A stretch of 64,000 nt of DNA from Rhynchopus euleeides (Eukaryota; Euglenozoa; Diplonemea; Diplonemida; Diplonemidae): positions 1,426,001 through 1,490,000 of the forward strand of contig OY723323.1 of assembly GCA_963210315.1 (NCBI GenBank), read 5' to 3'. The notes under the pieces were generated by a model that worked only from the letters and a program-made list of their open reading frames with translations, did not search any database and had not been told where the DNA came from. The position numbers and the translations under genes were made by a program. Numbering within the stretch: position 1 is the stretch's first letter; every line of letters starts with the position of its first letter. Positions 42,647 through 53,302 of the stretch are shown one piece after another.

Positions 42647-43250
42647 GGGTACTGAATTACCGATTTTTCGACATGTCGAAAAAAAAATTGGCCGAAAAAA
42701 AACTTTTTTTTTCGGCCGACTAAACCGAAAATCGGGCCCTCTGGGGTGCCACACCGATATTTTTCGGATTTTTTTCGGATTTTTTTTCGATTTTTTTTGG
42801 TTGGGGTGGCCACCAGTCCAGGCTGCTGCCCCACGGTGGCCGGATTTTCGACATGTCGAAAAAAGAAATTTTTTGGCCGAAAAAAAAATTTTTTTTTCGG
42901 CCGACTAAACCGAAAATCGGGCCCTCTGGGGTGCCACACCGATATTTTTCGGATTTTTTTTCGATTTTTTTTGGTTGGGGTGGCCACCAGTCCAGGCTGC
43001 TGCCCCAGGGTGGCCGGATTTTCGACATGTCGAAAAAAAAAATTTTTTGGCCGAAAAAAAAAATTTTTTTTGGCCGACTAAACCGAAAATCGGGCCCTCT
43101 GGGGTGCCACACCGATATTTTTCGGATTTTTTTCGGATTTTTTTTCGATTTTTTTTGGTTGGGGTGGCCACCAGTCCAGGCTGCTGCCCCAGGGTGGCCG
43201 GATTTTCGACATGTCGAAAAAAAAATTTTTTTGGCCGAAAAAAAAATTTT
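42647..43250. repeat. 182-bp satellite, short array (about 3 units)
   Basis: TCGACATGTCG recurs at 42668, 42848, 43022 and 43206. Each unit has a TCGACATGTCGA palindrome, a GGCCGAAAA...TTTTCGGCC foldback, then AAACCGAAAATCGGGCCC and a TTTTTTCGG-rich part, ending GGCTGCTGCCCC. Both strands stay open by composition only, so no gene is called. Confidence 0.9.
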
Positions 43251-43355
43251 CCGGGGGGCTTCGCCCCCCGGACCCCCCATGTGGGGGGCTCCGCCCCCCA
43301 CGCCCCCCGCCCCCACCTCCCACCTCCCTCCCGGCCGGGGGCCGGGAGGGAGGTG
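43251..43355. repeat. Three consecutive GC hairpins
   Basis: 43251-43271: CCGGGGGGC, loop TTC, perfect inverse. 43282-43300: TGGGGGGC, loop TCC, perfect inverse. 43321-43355: 16-bp arms starting CACCTCCCTCCC, loop GGG. All are perfect. Confidence 0.85.
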
Positions 43356-45311
43356 GAGGGCCGGTACGGTCGGTCGTCGGCTGCGGCCAAAGGGCGTGCG
43401 GTAGCCGACGCCCTTTTGTGCTCGCCTCCTCCCTCCCACACCTCTTTGTCCTCTTTCATGACGCGTCACCCTGCCTCCACGCTCTGACTTCTGTGACCCG
43501 CATGCCGCGTTGAGAGCAAGTCTTCCGTGTGCTGTCACCGAGACCAGGCCACTATCTGCTCTCAGGTTGGTAGCAATGGCCTTTTACCTGATGTCAAGCC
43601 CACGTGACAAAGACTCGTGCAGCTGAGGTCCTGGCTGGTCTGTCCTGTTGTCTGGGATCCTGTTCCCCCCCGCACCCCCCCTTCCCACACATGTCTGGTG
43701 CGTCGGTCGCGGGTTTGTGGCGCATCGGTCCTTTGGCCTGCCGGGCCTCCCCCCCGCACCCCCCCTCCACACGCGAACCGGTCCCCCTTTTTCAATTGCG
43801 ACCCGGTTCCCGTGTTGTGTCGCGGCCCTCCCCGCCTCGCCTCCGACAGACTCTCCCCACAGTTGACGACGTGGGCAAACGGCGCCGACATCCTCTCATC
43901 ACTTACCGTATTCTCATCAGGACGGTCGGTTTCCCTGACGCCACGACCACCAATGTGCTCCGATGCTTTTTGAAGGAGGTAGTTCATCCCCGACTCAGGC
44001 GTTTGCGGGAATGAGCTCGCCCACTTCTCCTGGAGGAGTACGCACCACCCGGTCGTGGCGCACCCGCACCCGCTGCACACCGCACATGACGAGTTGCGGT
44101 AGCAGCCGTACCCCACACAGGTTCGAGTGGTTTGCCATGGTCCTGCTCACGACGACCTGCAGGTCACCCGTTCCTGTCGTGCACGGGCAGGCAGTGCCAG
44201 GAGGTGGTGGCCTCGTCAATCTGGCAGGGTTTGAGTTTACCGGGGCGAGGCACTCCACTCTGGGTCTGCTGTTTGTGATGTAACAAGCAGGTCTGGCGGG
44301 GTGTTCAGGGTTCGGAGTGGCCCTCCTCGTTGGCATCCGTGCAGCAGCGCTATCGCGTCCCGGAATGCCCCGTGTCACACCGGTGGGAACAGGGGCCAGC
44401 ACCGCCATCTCGAGGAGGACCCGGGCCGTTCTTTGGATTCTTCACAGTCGCAGCCTCCGGCTTGTCGTTGTCCGTCAGCGTAGCGCCCACCCAGCCTGCA
44501 GAGATCTTGCACCGTCTTCAACAGCAACTTTTGACCCGACAATTTTTGGGGCATTTTTTCACCAAAAAAAAATCACTCTGCGCGCCAAGTCGAAGACTTG
44601 TTTGGGGACTTTTGGTGTCCCCAATTTTTCAATTTTCGAAAAATAAGCTCACTTTGCTAAACTGGACCCAACTCCCCACACTCTTTTTTAAGCGAAAAAC
44701 AGCAAATTTCGGCCGATTTTTTCTCATTTTTTCTCATTTTTTCTCACCGACTTTTCCATACCCCCATCGAATCCATTTTCGGTGTGCGTGAAACAAGTCA
44801 GCCAGGCCCTCCCACACATCAGGCCGGAGGTCGGGTACCAAACAAGTATACGACCCCCCTGCTGACCCAGTCGGGCGGTGCTCTGGCAATGCTGTGCACA
44901 TTTGCTTCACACGACTGCCTTTAACATCCACCCGACACACAGACTGACACTTTTGGTTTCTGGGCACCTCGTGCACATTACACATGAGTCACATAAGCAA
45001 GGAATGGGGTGTTGTCAGGCGCATGCGTCCGTTGTTCCTAATAAAGTGTAACCTCTTTCACAGAAGCCGGCGTTCTGTTCTGCCTTCTTCACGAGGCAAG
45101 TCTGGCCTGTGCTCGCGCGACCAGCCGGAGCTACGTCTGTGGGACAGTGGAGCTTGAAGCCCTGATGGGCAGTAGCTGCACTCATATCAAACAAGATGTT
45201 GGGCATCTCTGATCTGCGGCATTGGTGGTGTCAAATTTCGCCAGTTGTTGGCCCTAATTGTAAACAGCATTCCTCTTGTTTTCCCTCAAGCAGGACCCCC
45301 TCCCCTGTACA
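43356..45311. other. Intergenic, unrecognised
   Basis: No gene I can support. Open frames of 130-180 codons occur on the minus strand (43562-44116, 43995-44408) without recognisable motifs. At 44651-44690 a stretch beginning ACTTTGCTAAACTGGACCCA is repeated at 59831-59870. TCATTTTTTC triplicate runs lie near 44725. Confidence 0.35.
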
Positions 45312-45523
45312 TACACGGTGGACTCCAGCCACCCTAGCGGGAGTCTGGGAGCGGGAGTCTGAGAGGGTGTCTTTTTCTGCAGTATGTACTGGAGACTCCC
45401 GCTAGCGGGAGTCTATTTTCCAGCTAATTTAGGCTAAAGACTCCCGCTAGCGGGAGTCCGAGACTCCCGCTAGTTGAGACTCCCGAAAAGGGTTACCCTA
45501 CCCCCGCTGGAGTCCACCGTGTA
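45312..45523. mobile_element. Pogo/mariner-like MITE with TA target duplication
   Basis: Perfect inverted ends CACGGTGGACTCCAGC (45314-45329 and 45506-45521) flanked by TA on both sides. Inside are two perfect 20-bp palindromes, GACTCCCGCTAGCGGGAGTC, at 45394-45413 and 45439-45458. A TA duplication and a CA-starting TIR fit the Tc1/mariner/pogo group. Non-coding, 208 bp. Confidence 0.75.
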
Positions 45524-46536
45524 TCCGTAGGTAAAAAAATAAGCAGCGCTTTGGGACAACACAGCGACCAACCCTCACACATCATTCGTTTTTTTCGATT
45601 TTTTGTGATAGCCGTGTGCTCTGAGCAGCTCCCCCAGTTAGAGAGGACGGTACGGGGCTTGGGGGGGGGGGTGCTGTTTCGGGCTTCTTCTGGCCAGCAC
45701 GGCGCATTGTCATTTTTTTTGCCGCCCCTCAGAGCCTCACAGAGGGCCTCTTTCTGAGAAATTCCCTCTCTTTTCTCTTTTCAAAAAAGACCTTTCTGTT
45801 TCTCTTATTCTTCTTTTTGTTTTTCTTCCGCCTCGAGAAGCACACACGACACATCCCTTAGCTCCCATCCCCACCCCCCCCACCTCCCCCCCTCTCTCTC
45901 CGTTTCCTCCCCCAGCTGCATAGGCACTGCTCCAAAGGCAAGTTCGAAACCAAAAGTGTGGGTCCCCGGCTTGAAAAACACAAAACCTTCAAAACGGGTG
46001 TCTTCGCTCCCGGAAAATTTCCGGCAAAAGTTCGGGCTATTTTCACCTAAAAATAGGAATAGGTCCTCTGGGTCCTGAGGAGGAAAATGCACCAAAATGG
46101 AGGCCTTCGCTCTGTGTGTCAAACTGTGTCAGTTTTTGTCTCTCTTGTGTGAGGCGACTCGCGTTTTTTCGGCACTTCTGAGCGAAGGCACCTCATGCAC
46201 CAAAATGCCCCTTTTCAGGCAGTGGAGCGAAGCCCCTCCCAACAACCAGCAACAACTCTCAACAAAAAAAAACTAGTGTCACTGTGCCAGCCGGTAGGCT
46301 AAATACTATTGACTATTGAGGGATCCAGGATCCCGAAAAAAATTACTCAAAAGTTATCAAGAGGGGGGAAAATAAATTTACCCACCTTTTTCCTTCAGTG
46401 GTCCAAGGAGTAATGGGGGTTTTTTTCCACCATTTTTGGCGAGAGAAAAAGTATGAGGTCCGGATGCACTCAAACAATGCGAGAATGCGGTTTTTGAAGG
46501 GAAAAACCCCAGAGCACGACGCGCTGTCGGGGTCTT
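45524..46536. other. Intergenic
   Basis: No gene seen; T-rich and C-rich runs. A small TIR-like unit is listed separately. Confidence 0.4.
46100..46194. repeat. TTCGCT-type small TIR unit, copy 7
   Basis: GAGGCCTTCGCTC at the left and GAGCGAAGGCACCTC at the right. TGCACCAAAATG flanks both sides in direct orientation (about 46088 and 46197). Confidence 0.5.
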
Positions 46537-46764
46537 CGACTGTCGATTCGACAGTCGAATCGACAGCAAAATCGACTGTCGATTGTCGACAGGTCGACTG
46601 TCGATTCGACTGTCGACCCGTCGACAGTCGACAGTCGATTTTGCTGTCGATCGACAGTCGATTCGACCTGTCGACTGTCGACAGTCGACAGCTGTCGACA
46701 GCTTTCTGTCGACAGGTCAACAGTCGATTTCGACAGCGATACCTGTCGACAGCTTCGACAGGTC
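46537..46764. repeat. TCGACAG/CTGTCGA palindrome array 1
   Basis: About 230 bp built almost only from CTGTCGA and its inverse TCGACAG, with spacers such as TT, AAA and GG; many perfect palindromes such as GTCGACAGTCGAC. The rest of the sequence has no such composition. Confidence 0.9.
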
Positions 46765-46856
46765 GGATACTGGTTCACTGACCGGTAGACAGCCTGAGTG
46801 ACCTGACCCGGTCGCTCAGACACTGAGTCATCTCAGACCCATGGGTTTCTTTACCA

Positions 46857-48150
46857 GTTTCAGATTCAGATCTGCTGATCCAGAACCGCACCCTCTCCTT
46901 CCACACCAATTGTATCAGCTGCTCATGGGTCCGAGTGACGACGATAGCAATGACGATGGCTCCATAGCAAAGATGGCTACCACTGTCAAAGCTCATCTGG
47001 AACAGAAACTGTCCCAGATGGAAGTCTCCTGTATAAATACAGGGTTCGGGTTTCCCACGAGTGTAACGCAGATACGTGCAGGTGTGTCAAGAGAGTGTGC
47101 AGCTCACAGCAGTTCCTCATCCTTGGTTCTGAACCCCACAGTTCTTCGAATCACAGGGACAAGATCCAAACGATCAGGCTTTCCCGGACGCGCGGGGTTC
47201 AACTGGTGACGACCGTTGTTGAGAGACCGTAGCGGAGGTCGACGTAGGCTTATCGCATGCTACGGCAGATGAGGACTCAGCCGCCACCCCGGTGGTTTGC
47301 AGGTTGAACAGGTTGTGTGGTTCCACTGTTCAACGTAGGTCGGCCTGTCTGATAAGACTCAGCCACCCTGCGGGTCAATTTATTCCAAAAAAGACGCCTT
47401 TTTGACCAAAAGGCAAAATTTCCTCCCGTCATGCTCCCGTACCACAGAGGCCGTTGTGGGTTGCCTCTGTGTATGCGTACGTTTTGCGATGGCGGGGTGT
47501 GGAACCTGGCGTAGACCGAGCTACAACCAGGCGCCGTGGGTCAATTTTTTTTTAGAAAAGGCCTTGACCAAAGGCATCCCCCTAACACTTAATTGCTCTG
47601 CTTCAACCTGAACCGACCCTCTAGGCAGCGTGAGGTGGCTACGTCGAGCCACTTCGTGGACAGCTGCAGTCCCCTTCCCTTGTGTTCCTCTGTCAGGGGA
47701 ACAACACAATAGCAGCACTTACGTATTGTTTCATTTCAGTCAGCCAAGGAAAGTCGAGGAGTTCGAGCCGTTGAACAGTAACCAGAGGATGACAAACAGG
47801 TTGAATATGAAGCAGTGATCTCCTGTGTACCCTTGGATCCACATTGAACTCGAACTGAAGCCCTCAGTCGTCCTTGACCAGATTCAGACCCGCTTTTCCA
47901 GAACCGCACCCCCTCCCTCCACTCCAAGTGTATCCGCTGCTCATGGGCCCACGTGACCACAAAGACTTAATCGTGACTCCATAGCAAAGATGGCTACCAC
48001 GCTCAAGACCATCTGTGAACAGACGGCGGTCTCCTGTTTCCAGGGGTATGGAATTACCACGAGTGTAATGCAGATACGGTAGGTGTGTCAAGAAGGTTTG
48101 CAGCTCACAGCAGGTCGTCATCTTCGTTCTGAACCTTGGTTCTGAAGTCG
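46857..48150. repeat. Diverged direct repeat pair between the palindrome arrays
   Basis: 46857-47130 and 47877-48150 align over their length (CCAGAACCGCACCC, CAGCTGCTCATGGG/CCGCTGCTCATGGG, TCCATAGCAAAGATGGCTAC, GTGTAA-GCAGATACG, GCAGCTCACAGCAG). The 0.75 kb between them has no recognised gene. Confidence 0.65.
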
Positions 48151-48640
48151 ACAGCTCCTCAAGTCGGAGGCACACAAAGGATGGGTTCCGCAACTGTCCA
48201 ACTATCTACAGACTCACAGCCCAGAAGGTGCAGTCCAGGTTCCACAGAGCAAATTAAATGTTAGCATTTCTGCACAACTACCGTATCGCAAATCGCAGCG
48301 GCGGTAGAAGTGACTGACTCTAAAACGGCGAGGTATCAGTCTTGACGCTGGAAAATTCCGTTCGGAAATACCAAACACATCCACAGAAAGTGGAAGGAAT
48401 GGGCGCCAAGATGATGCGAACGATTTTTGGGGGGAGGAGGGGGGGGACTGCCCTGTATCGTGATACCCGTGAGGGCAAAAAAATACAGGGCAGGGAGGCA
48501 CAGGCGCAGACACAACAGGGGCAACACATAGGCAGGCAACACTGGATGCAGGGCCAGAAGAAAAATATTCTCTCGGCTGGGGAGGGGGGGGGAGGAGGGT
48601 CTCTCTCCTTTGTATTCGACACCGGCCTTCTCTCAGAAGG

Positions 48641-49074
48641 GTCGATTTCGACAGGTATTTCTGTCGATTTCGACTGTCGATTTCGACAGTCGAAATCGAC
48701 AGAAATACCTGTCGAAATCGACTGTCGATTTTCGACTGTCGATTTCGACAGGTATTTCTGTCGATTTCGACTGTCGATTTCGACAGTCGAAATCGACAGA
48801 AATACCTGTCGAAATCGACAGTCGAAATCGACAGGAATACCTGTCGAAACCGACTGTCGAAATCGACAGTCGAAATCGACTGTCGATTTCGACAGGTATA
48901 CCTGCGAATTCGACAGTCGATTTCGACAGTCGAAAATCGACCTGTCGAAACCTCTGTCGAAAGACCTGTCTTCGACAGGTCGTTCGACAGGTATTTCGAC
49001 AGGTAACCTGTCGATTTTCGACTGTCGAACGACCGGTCGAAACGCATGTCGTCTGTCGATTTCGACTGGTCGAC
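48641..49074. repeat. TCGACAG/CTGTCGA palindrome array 2
   Basis: 430 bp of nested perfect palindromes: 48641-48722 has 40-bp arms around TT; 48730-48827 has 48-bp arms around TT. The unit words are CTGTCGATTTCGACTGTCGA and CGACAGGTATTTCTGTCG. The array continues with more diverged units to about 49074. Confidence 0.92.
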
Positions 49075-49822
49075 ATTGTTCCTGACAGCGCGTCGTGAGG
49101 GAGAGAGGGGGGGGGGGGGGTCGTCTTCACCAGCTGCCCGAGGGTGGATGGGTAGCGACGAGCAAGCTGCTGGATACAGTCCAGGGGGCGAAGCACACGA
49201 GCCAGCCCTAGCCAGGAAGGGGCATCCATGGGAGTGCCTTCCTCCCTGAGCCCGCGCAGGAGCTGGCCCAACCTGCCAGAAATGTCGTCCCTGTCACGAC
49301 CCACTTCAGCACGCGACTGCCATGGAACCGAGCGGCTTGCGTCTCGTACTTTGCGGACTGCTGATCGGGCCCCTTTGCAGCACTAGACGAGGCTGTCAGC
49401 CGGTACGTCACCGTGGTCGGCTCCGCGCTAGCGATCTCCCCGGGGACCACCTCCAACAGCTCAAGCTCGTTGGGGATGCTGCTTGCCGTCTTGACCTTCT
49501 TGCCGGCACTATCGAAGCGATCGACAACCCCGAAGAGAACTTCTGCGAAGCGGCAAGCAGCGAGCTTTGAAGTGGCCTCCCCGCCGCAGGTGTTGCACTT
49601 CACCTTTTTGGTCGTGGTGAGATCCGCGAGGTCCTTCAGCCCATCCAGCGCAAATGTCTCGTCCTGTTTTGCTTCCCACGTCCTGCCGCAGCACCACCAC
49701 CAACAACCCGTCTGCAAGACCCTCACAGAAGGTGCACTTTGCAATGTACGTTCGGGAAAATGACGAGAGGTCACTCGGTGTTAGCAACGACACCGACTAC
49801 GACAGCGATTTTGATTGTGACG

Positions 49823-49887
49823 AGGAGAACACGCAGGCTGTGCAGACTCAGGCGCAGCCTGAGTCTGCACAGCCTGCGTGTTCTCCT
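49823..49887. repeat. 31-bp perfect inverted repeat with 3-nt loop
   Basis: Arms 49823-49853 and 49857-49887 (left arm starts AGGAGAACACGCAGG) are exact inverses separated by GCA. No run of T follows. Confidence 0.95.
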
Positions 49888-50339
49888 GGTGATCGGTGCT
49901 GCACGACTAGAACTAGATTCGTGGTGCCGGGGAGGTGTTGGGTATGAAGACCGTTCAGGCTTTTTGATTTTTTCTAGATTCATGGTGTGGGAGGAGGGCG
50001 GGGGGGGGGGGGGGTCGCAAACAACCGTCGGAAGCTGGGAAGACGGGAAACCGCGGCAAAAAAACGGTGTGAGTGAAGGAACTCCTGGACCAAAAAAGTG
50101 GGTAAATTTGTACTATTTAGAATTGGCCAAACCCTGGAAATGGGCACTATTTAACCCGATGGCTGCACTGTGCCATACAATACTGAGAGGCGCCCCTTTG
50201 GGCTGCCAGCCGAGCGCCCCCCCCCCCCCCCCCCTGAACACCCATCGGGGCGCAGAGGATTTATGGGTTTCAACCCCGGTTTGGAGGCACCGGCTCCCCC
50301 CCTCCCCTCTTTCTCTCGAATTTCTTAGCGGTGATGGCG

Positions 50340-50398
50340 GTGGGTGGTGGTGGTGGTGGTGTGGGATATGATAACGAATTGGTCGAGGCTCCCCCCCC

Positions 50399-50439
<41 letters not shown>

Positions 50440-50531
50440 TTTTGTCATCTTTCCTGGTGTTGGTGTTGGATCGGAAAACTGGTTTTCGGAGGAAGGTTGG
50501 GAGGTGGTGGTGGTGGTGGTGGTGGTGGTGG
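50340..50531. repeat. Microsatellites (GGT)n and (CT)n
   Basis: GGT/TGG runs at 50340-50360 and 50502-50531, and a CT run at about 50405-50436. Confidence 0.9.
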
Positions 50532-50616
50532 GGATCGGGATCACCCCAACTAAGTTAGCTTGCTGGTAAATCGTATTTTCGGTGAAGAATCTTGAAAAGA
50601 AAAAAACCGCCCTTTT

Positions 50617-50717
50617 GGGGGCCCTCGCTACCACAGGTGTGACTGAGTGAGAACAAGTGAGCAACAGCCCCACTTCCCCTCACTGGCTGACGTGCTGTGA
50701 CTGGTAGCGAGACCACC
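50617..50717. repeat. CTCGCTACC-family MITE, copy 8
   Basis: GGGGGCCCTCGCTACC at the left, GGTAGCGAGACCACCC at the right, with GTGACTGAGTGAG inside; CCCTTT lies at both borders. Confidence 0.6.
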
Positions 50718-51130
50718 CTTTGATCGGCTTTGGTATTCACAATATTGGTTCCGGATAGAGCCTGGCATGGGGGGGCTGAGGCTTCGCTGCTCGGGTGTGA
50801 CAAAGGGGGAGAATACGGGGGGTGGGTGGGTGCGGCCGACTTCCCCACTGTCTGATGAGGCGTGCCTGGCTGTGGCTCGGTAGCGACGGGTCGTCCCTCC
50901 TCCCCCCACAGCACGTTTGGTTGTAGCTGTGTGGTGGGGGTTGCGCTTTTCCGCTCACATGCTTTACAGTGTGCTTACACTGCAAAAAAAAGCAATTTTT
51001 TTGAGAAGTTCAGAAGTCGTAGAGGATGCCAGCAGGGGCTGATGCGTGACAAGGTTTCTTCTCGAGTTCTCCGCGACTCGGGTAGCGAATAAGGCTGCAT
51101 ATTGGGGGTATGGAAATTTAGTCATTCTTA

Positions 51131-51476
51131 GGAGGGTGTCCGGTACTCCGGATTTTCCTGATTTTTCCCGATTTTCCGAAAGTTTTGCCACTGGTTGACA
51201 CAAGGGCAAATTTCGAGCAAAATCCGAAAATCAGGAAAAATCGGGAAAAAACAGGAAATCCAGGGGGGGCCACCGGAGACCCTCCCCGAAAAAATCCGAT
51301 TTTTTTGGGTCGAAAAAAAAATTTTTTTTCCGACCCGAAAATCTGTATCTGAGGACTGCCACACTCTGAAAAACCGAAAAATTTCCGAAAAAAATCGAAA
51401 ATTTTGGCCTTTCCTGGCCTATGTGGTCCCAAAGGGCCCAGGTTGCCCGGTTTTTCTCCCAAAAACACCCTGGCAC
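51131..51476. repeat. Left-end unit L1
   Basis: 346 bases from GGAGGGTGTCCGGTACTCCG to TTTTTCTCCCAAAAAC. It is repeated directly at 57666-58001 (nearly full length) and 59102-59200 (first 99 bases). Confidence 0.85.
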
Positions 51477-51515
51477 CTCGCACCAGGGGAACACAACTGA
51501 CACATCACACACACA

Positions 51516-53282
51516 ATGTCCCACGCTGCCTCTGTCCCCCTGCACCCCTCCACGACGGGGTTCCCTGGGGAGGCGTCGGCTAAGCCGGCGCCGAGCGAAG
51601 CTGCAGGGAGGAAGCAGCGATGGGTGTTGCGGGAGAAGGAGTGGAGTGCCGACGTCAGGCACTCAACAGACGAGCTGGCCGCCAAGGGCGGCATTATGCT
51701 GTGCGCCAAAGGCGACGCACAGCGCCTGATCGCGAGGTGCAGGGAGCACCCGCCGCCGGGACCGGCGGCAATCCTGACCGTCGAGGCGACGGAGGGGGGG
51801 AAGGGGCGCAGCCGTGTCCTCTCCCTCCTGGTCGAGCGCGACGGCGAGACCCGGGGGCTGCGGCGGCACCTGCTGCAGCTCCACAGTGACCCCGTACACT
51901 ACGGGGCTAGCAGCAGCCCGGGCCTGAAAGCCCCCAAGGGCACCCGGGAGTGGGTGGTGATGGAAGCACCGCCAGCCACCCCCCTCACACACACACACAT
52001 CCGCACCTGGCTGCGGGCCCACGGCGCGGAGCCGGACGCGGTCATCGCGATGACCGGCACCACCTGGGCCCGCCGCTTCAAGGTGGGTGTGGACAGTCGA
52101 CAGGTCAAGGACCTGCTGCGTGCGAGCGGCGAGAGCGACATCTTCTGCCGCCCCCATTTCCACACCACCACACACCCCGACACAGTCGTGCGCCTGCCGC
52201 TCGACGCCACCATCCAGCAGGCACAGGAGAAGGCGGGCCGGCTGAGCGGAAGGGTCGTCCTGGTGAAGGGCGGCCTCGGCATCGCAGTGCCGAACACCGC
52301 CGGGCACTGTGCCACGGCAGCAGTCGTCGGTGACGAAGCTGCAACCCCCCTGCAGGGGAAATATGTACTGGAAGGGCTGCCCACACAGTACACCGCCCGC
52401 TGCACCAGGGACCTGCTAGAGGAAATAGGCTGGCAGGCCCACATCCTGGCGTCAGCCAGGGAACCGAACGGGCGAGCAGTGCTGCTGCGCGCCCCCACCG
52501 CCCCCCAAAAACTCGGCGCGTACTGCGTCGACAGCAACACCTACCTGGTGTTGCGGCGGTACCGCGAGCCCGAGGACCTGGGGCTCTTCCCCCGCCGACG
52601 GAGGGCAAAGCGCACCAAGCCCCCGCCGAAGCCGACCCCACCTCCCGCAGCCCCGGAGCAGCCGCAGGGAGTGCCGGGGAGTGAGCTGGCGAACAAGGCG
52701 ACAAAGAAGACGAAGAGCAACAAGAGCAAAAAGAAGAAGTCCAAAATCGACGCTGAGATGAAGGACAACGCCCCAACGCCCCACGCCACCACGACCACCG
52801 ACCCCGCCGCCGCCGCCACCGCCGCCGCAGCAGCCACCGCCACCGCCAACCTCGCCAGGGTGCAAGCCCTCCTCGAGCAGGCAGAGCGGCGTGCCGCCGA
52901 GGCAGAGCGGCGGGCCACCGCGGCAGAGGAGCGGGCCGTGAACCAGGAGAGCCAGTTCACGGCCGCCCTGCGAGCGATGCAGGCTCGCCTGCAGCACCTG
53001 GAGGCGGCAACGAAGCCGCAATCTAAGCCGAAGAAGCAGACCAAGCCGGGCTCCAACCCCCTTCCTCGAAAGGCCGACCCGGCCTCCACCACCCCAGACC
53101 GGGGGACCAAGGGCCCACCCCCGAAGTCCGCCTCCCCGAAGCCCCGGACACGCACGGGGCTGACTCCTAAGAAGAAAAGCCGGACACTCACCCCGACTCG
53201 GACTACAACCCTCCGCACGAAGCACATGGCCCCGGCGGAGCCGGTGCAGAAACGCCTGTGTGAAGAGCCCCTCTTCAACTGA
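51516..53282 (+). CDS. Retrotransposon ORF1 protein (copy 2)
   Basis: 588 residues, same as the ORF1 at 16331 in every part compared: globular N-terminal half, Lys-rich segment at 356-415, coiled coil at 445-500, basic tail, TGA stop at 53280. Probable RNA-binding nucleoprotein component of the element. Confidence 0.8.
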   Translation: MSHAASVPLHPSTTGFPGEASAKPAPSEAAGRKQRWVLREKEWSADVRHSTDELAAKGGIMLCAKGDAQRLIARCREHPPPGPAAILTVEATEGGKGRSRVLSLLVERDGETRGLRRHLLQLHSDPVHYGASSSPGLKAPKGTREWVVMEAPPATPLTHTHIRTWLRAHGAEPDAVIAMTGTTWARRFKVGVDSRQVKDLLRASGESDIFCRPHFHTTTHPDTVVRLPLDATIQQAQEKAGRLSGRVVLVKGGLGIAVPNTAGHCATAAVVGDEAATPLQGKYVLEGLPTQYTARCTRDLLEEIGWQAHILASAREPNGRAVLLRAPTAPQKLGAYCVDSNTYLVLRRYREPEDLGLFPRRRRAKRTKPPPKPTPPPAAPEQPQGVPGSELANKATKKTKSNKSKKKKSKIDAEMKDNAPTPHATTTTDPAAAATAAAAATATANLARVQALLEQAERRAAEAERRATAAEERAVNQESQFTAALRAMQARLQHLEAATKPQSKPKKQTKPGSNPLPRKADPASTTPDRGTKGPPPKSASPKPRTRTGLTPKKKSRTLTPTRTTTLRTKHMAPAEPVQKRLCEEPLFN

Positions 53283-53302
53283 CGGGGAAGCCCGCCATCC
53301 CC
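53280..53302 (+). promoter_or_regulatory. Candidate TGA-CGG readthrough signal (copy 2)
   Basis: Same TGA-CGG context and GGGGA/TCCCC pairing as in copy 1. Confidence 0.55.

Larger units (their letters stand above)
41892..43250. repeat. Composite repeat A: head plus 182-bp satellite
   Basis: Begins GGGGGTATGGAAATTTAGTC, continues through GTCACTTTTAGGCGATTTAC and CGTAGTCGCGCGTAGTCACC to TTCCATACCCCC (about 42646), then runs into the satellite. The same order occurs at 51104-61417. The head's first and last 12 bases are mutual inverses. A MITE interrupts the head here. Confidence 0.75.
49075..50616. other. Intergenic with a minus-strand frame and a long hairpin
   Basis: A 188-codon minus frame (49208-49774) includes KVKCNTCGGEATSKLAACRF and a Thr/Val/Ser-rich part. 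The composition is protein-like, but there is no family I recognise and no sign of expression. Further right are the 31-bp hairpin and GGT/CT microsatellites (separate entries). Confidence 0.3.

Noticed and set aside
42720..43538. Long open frames on both strands across the satellite (also 60204-61430)
   Set aside because: They follow the tandem unit, appear on both strands and in several phases, and encode the same low-complexity Phe/Lys/Ser text; composition effect.
46398..46781. Ser/Thr/Arg/Asp-rich open frames over the TCGACAG arrays
   Set aside because: Open on both strands because the repeat word lacks stop codons in most phases; no conserved protein feature.
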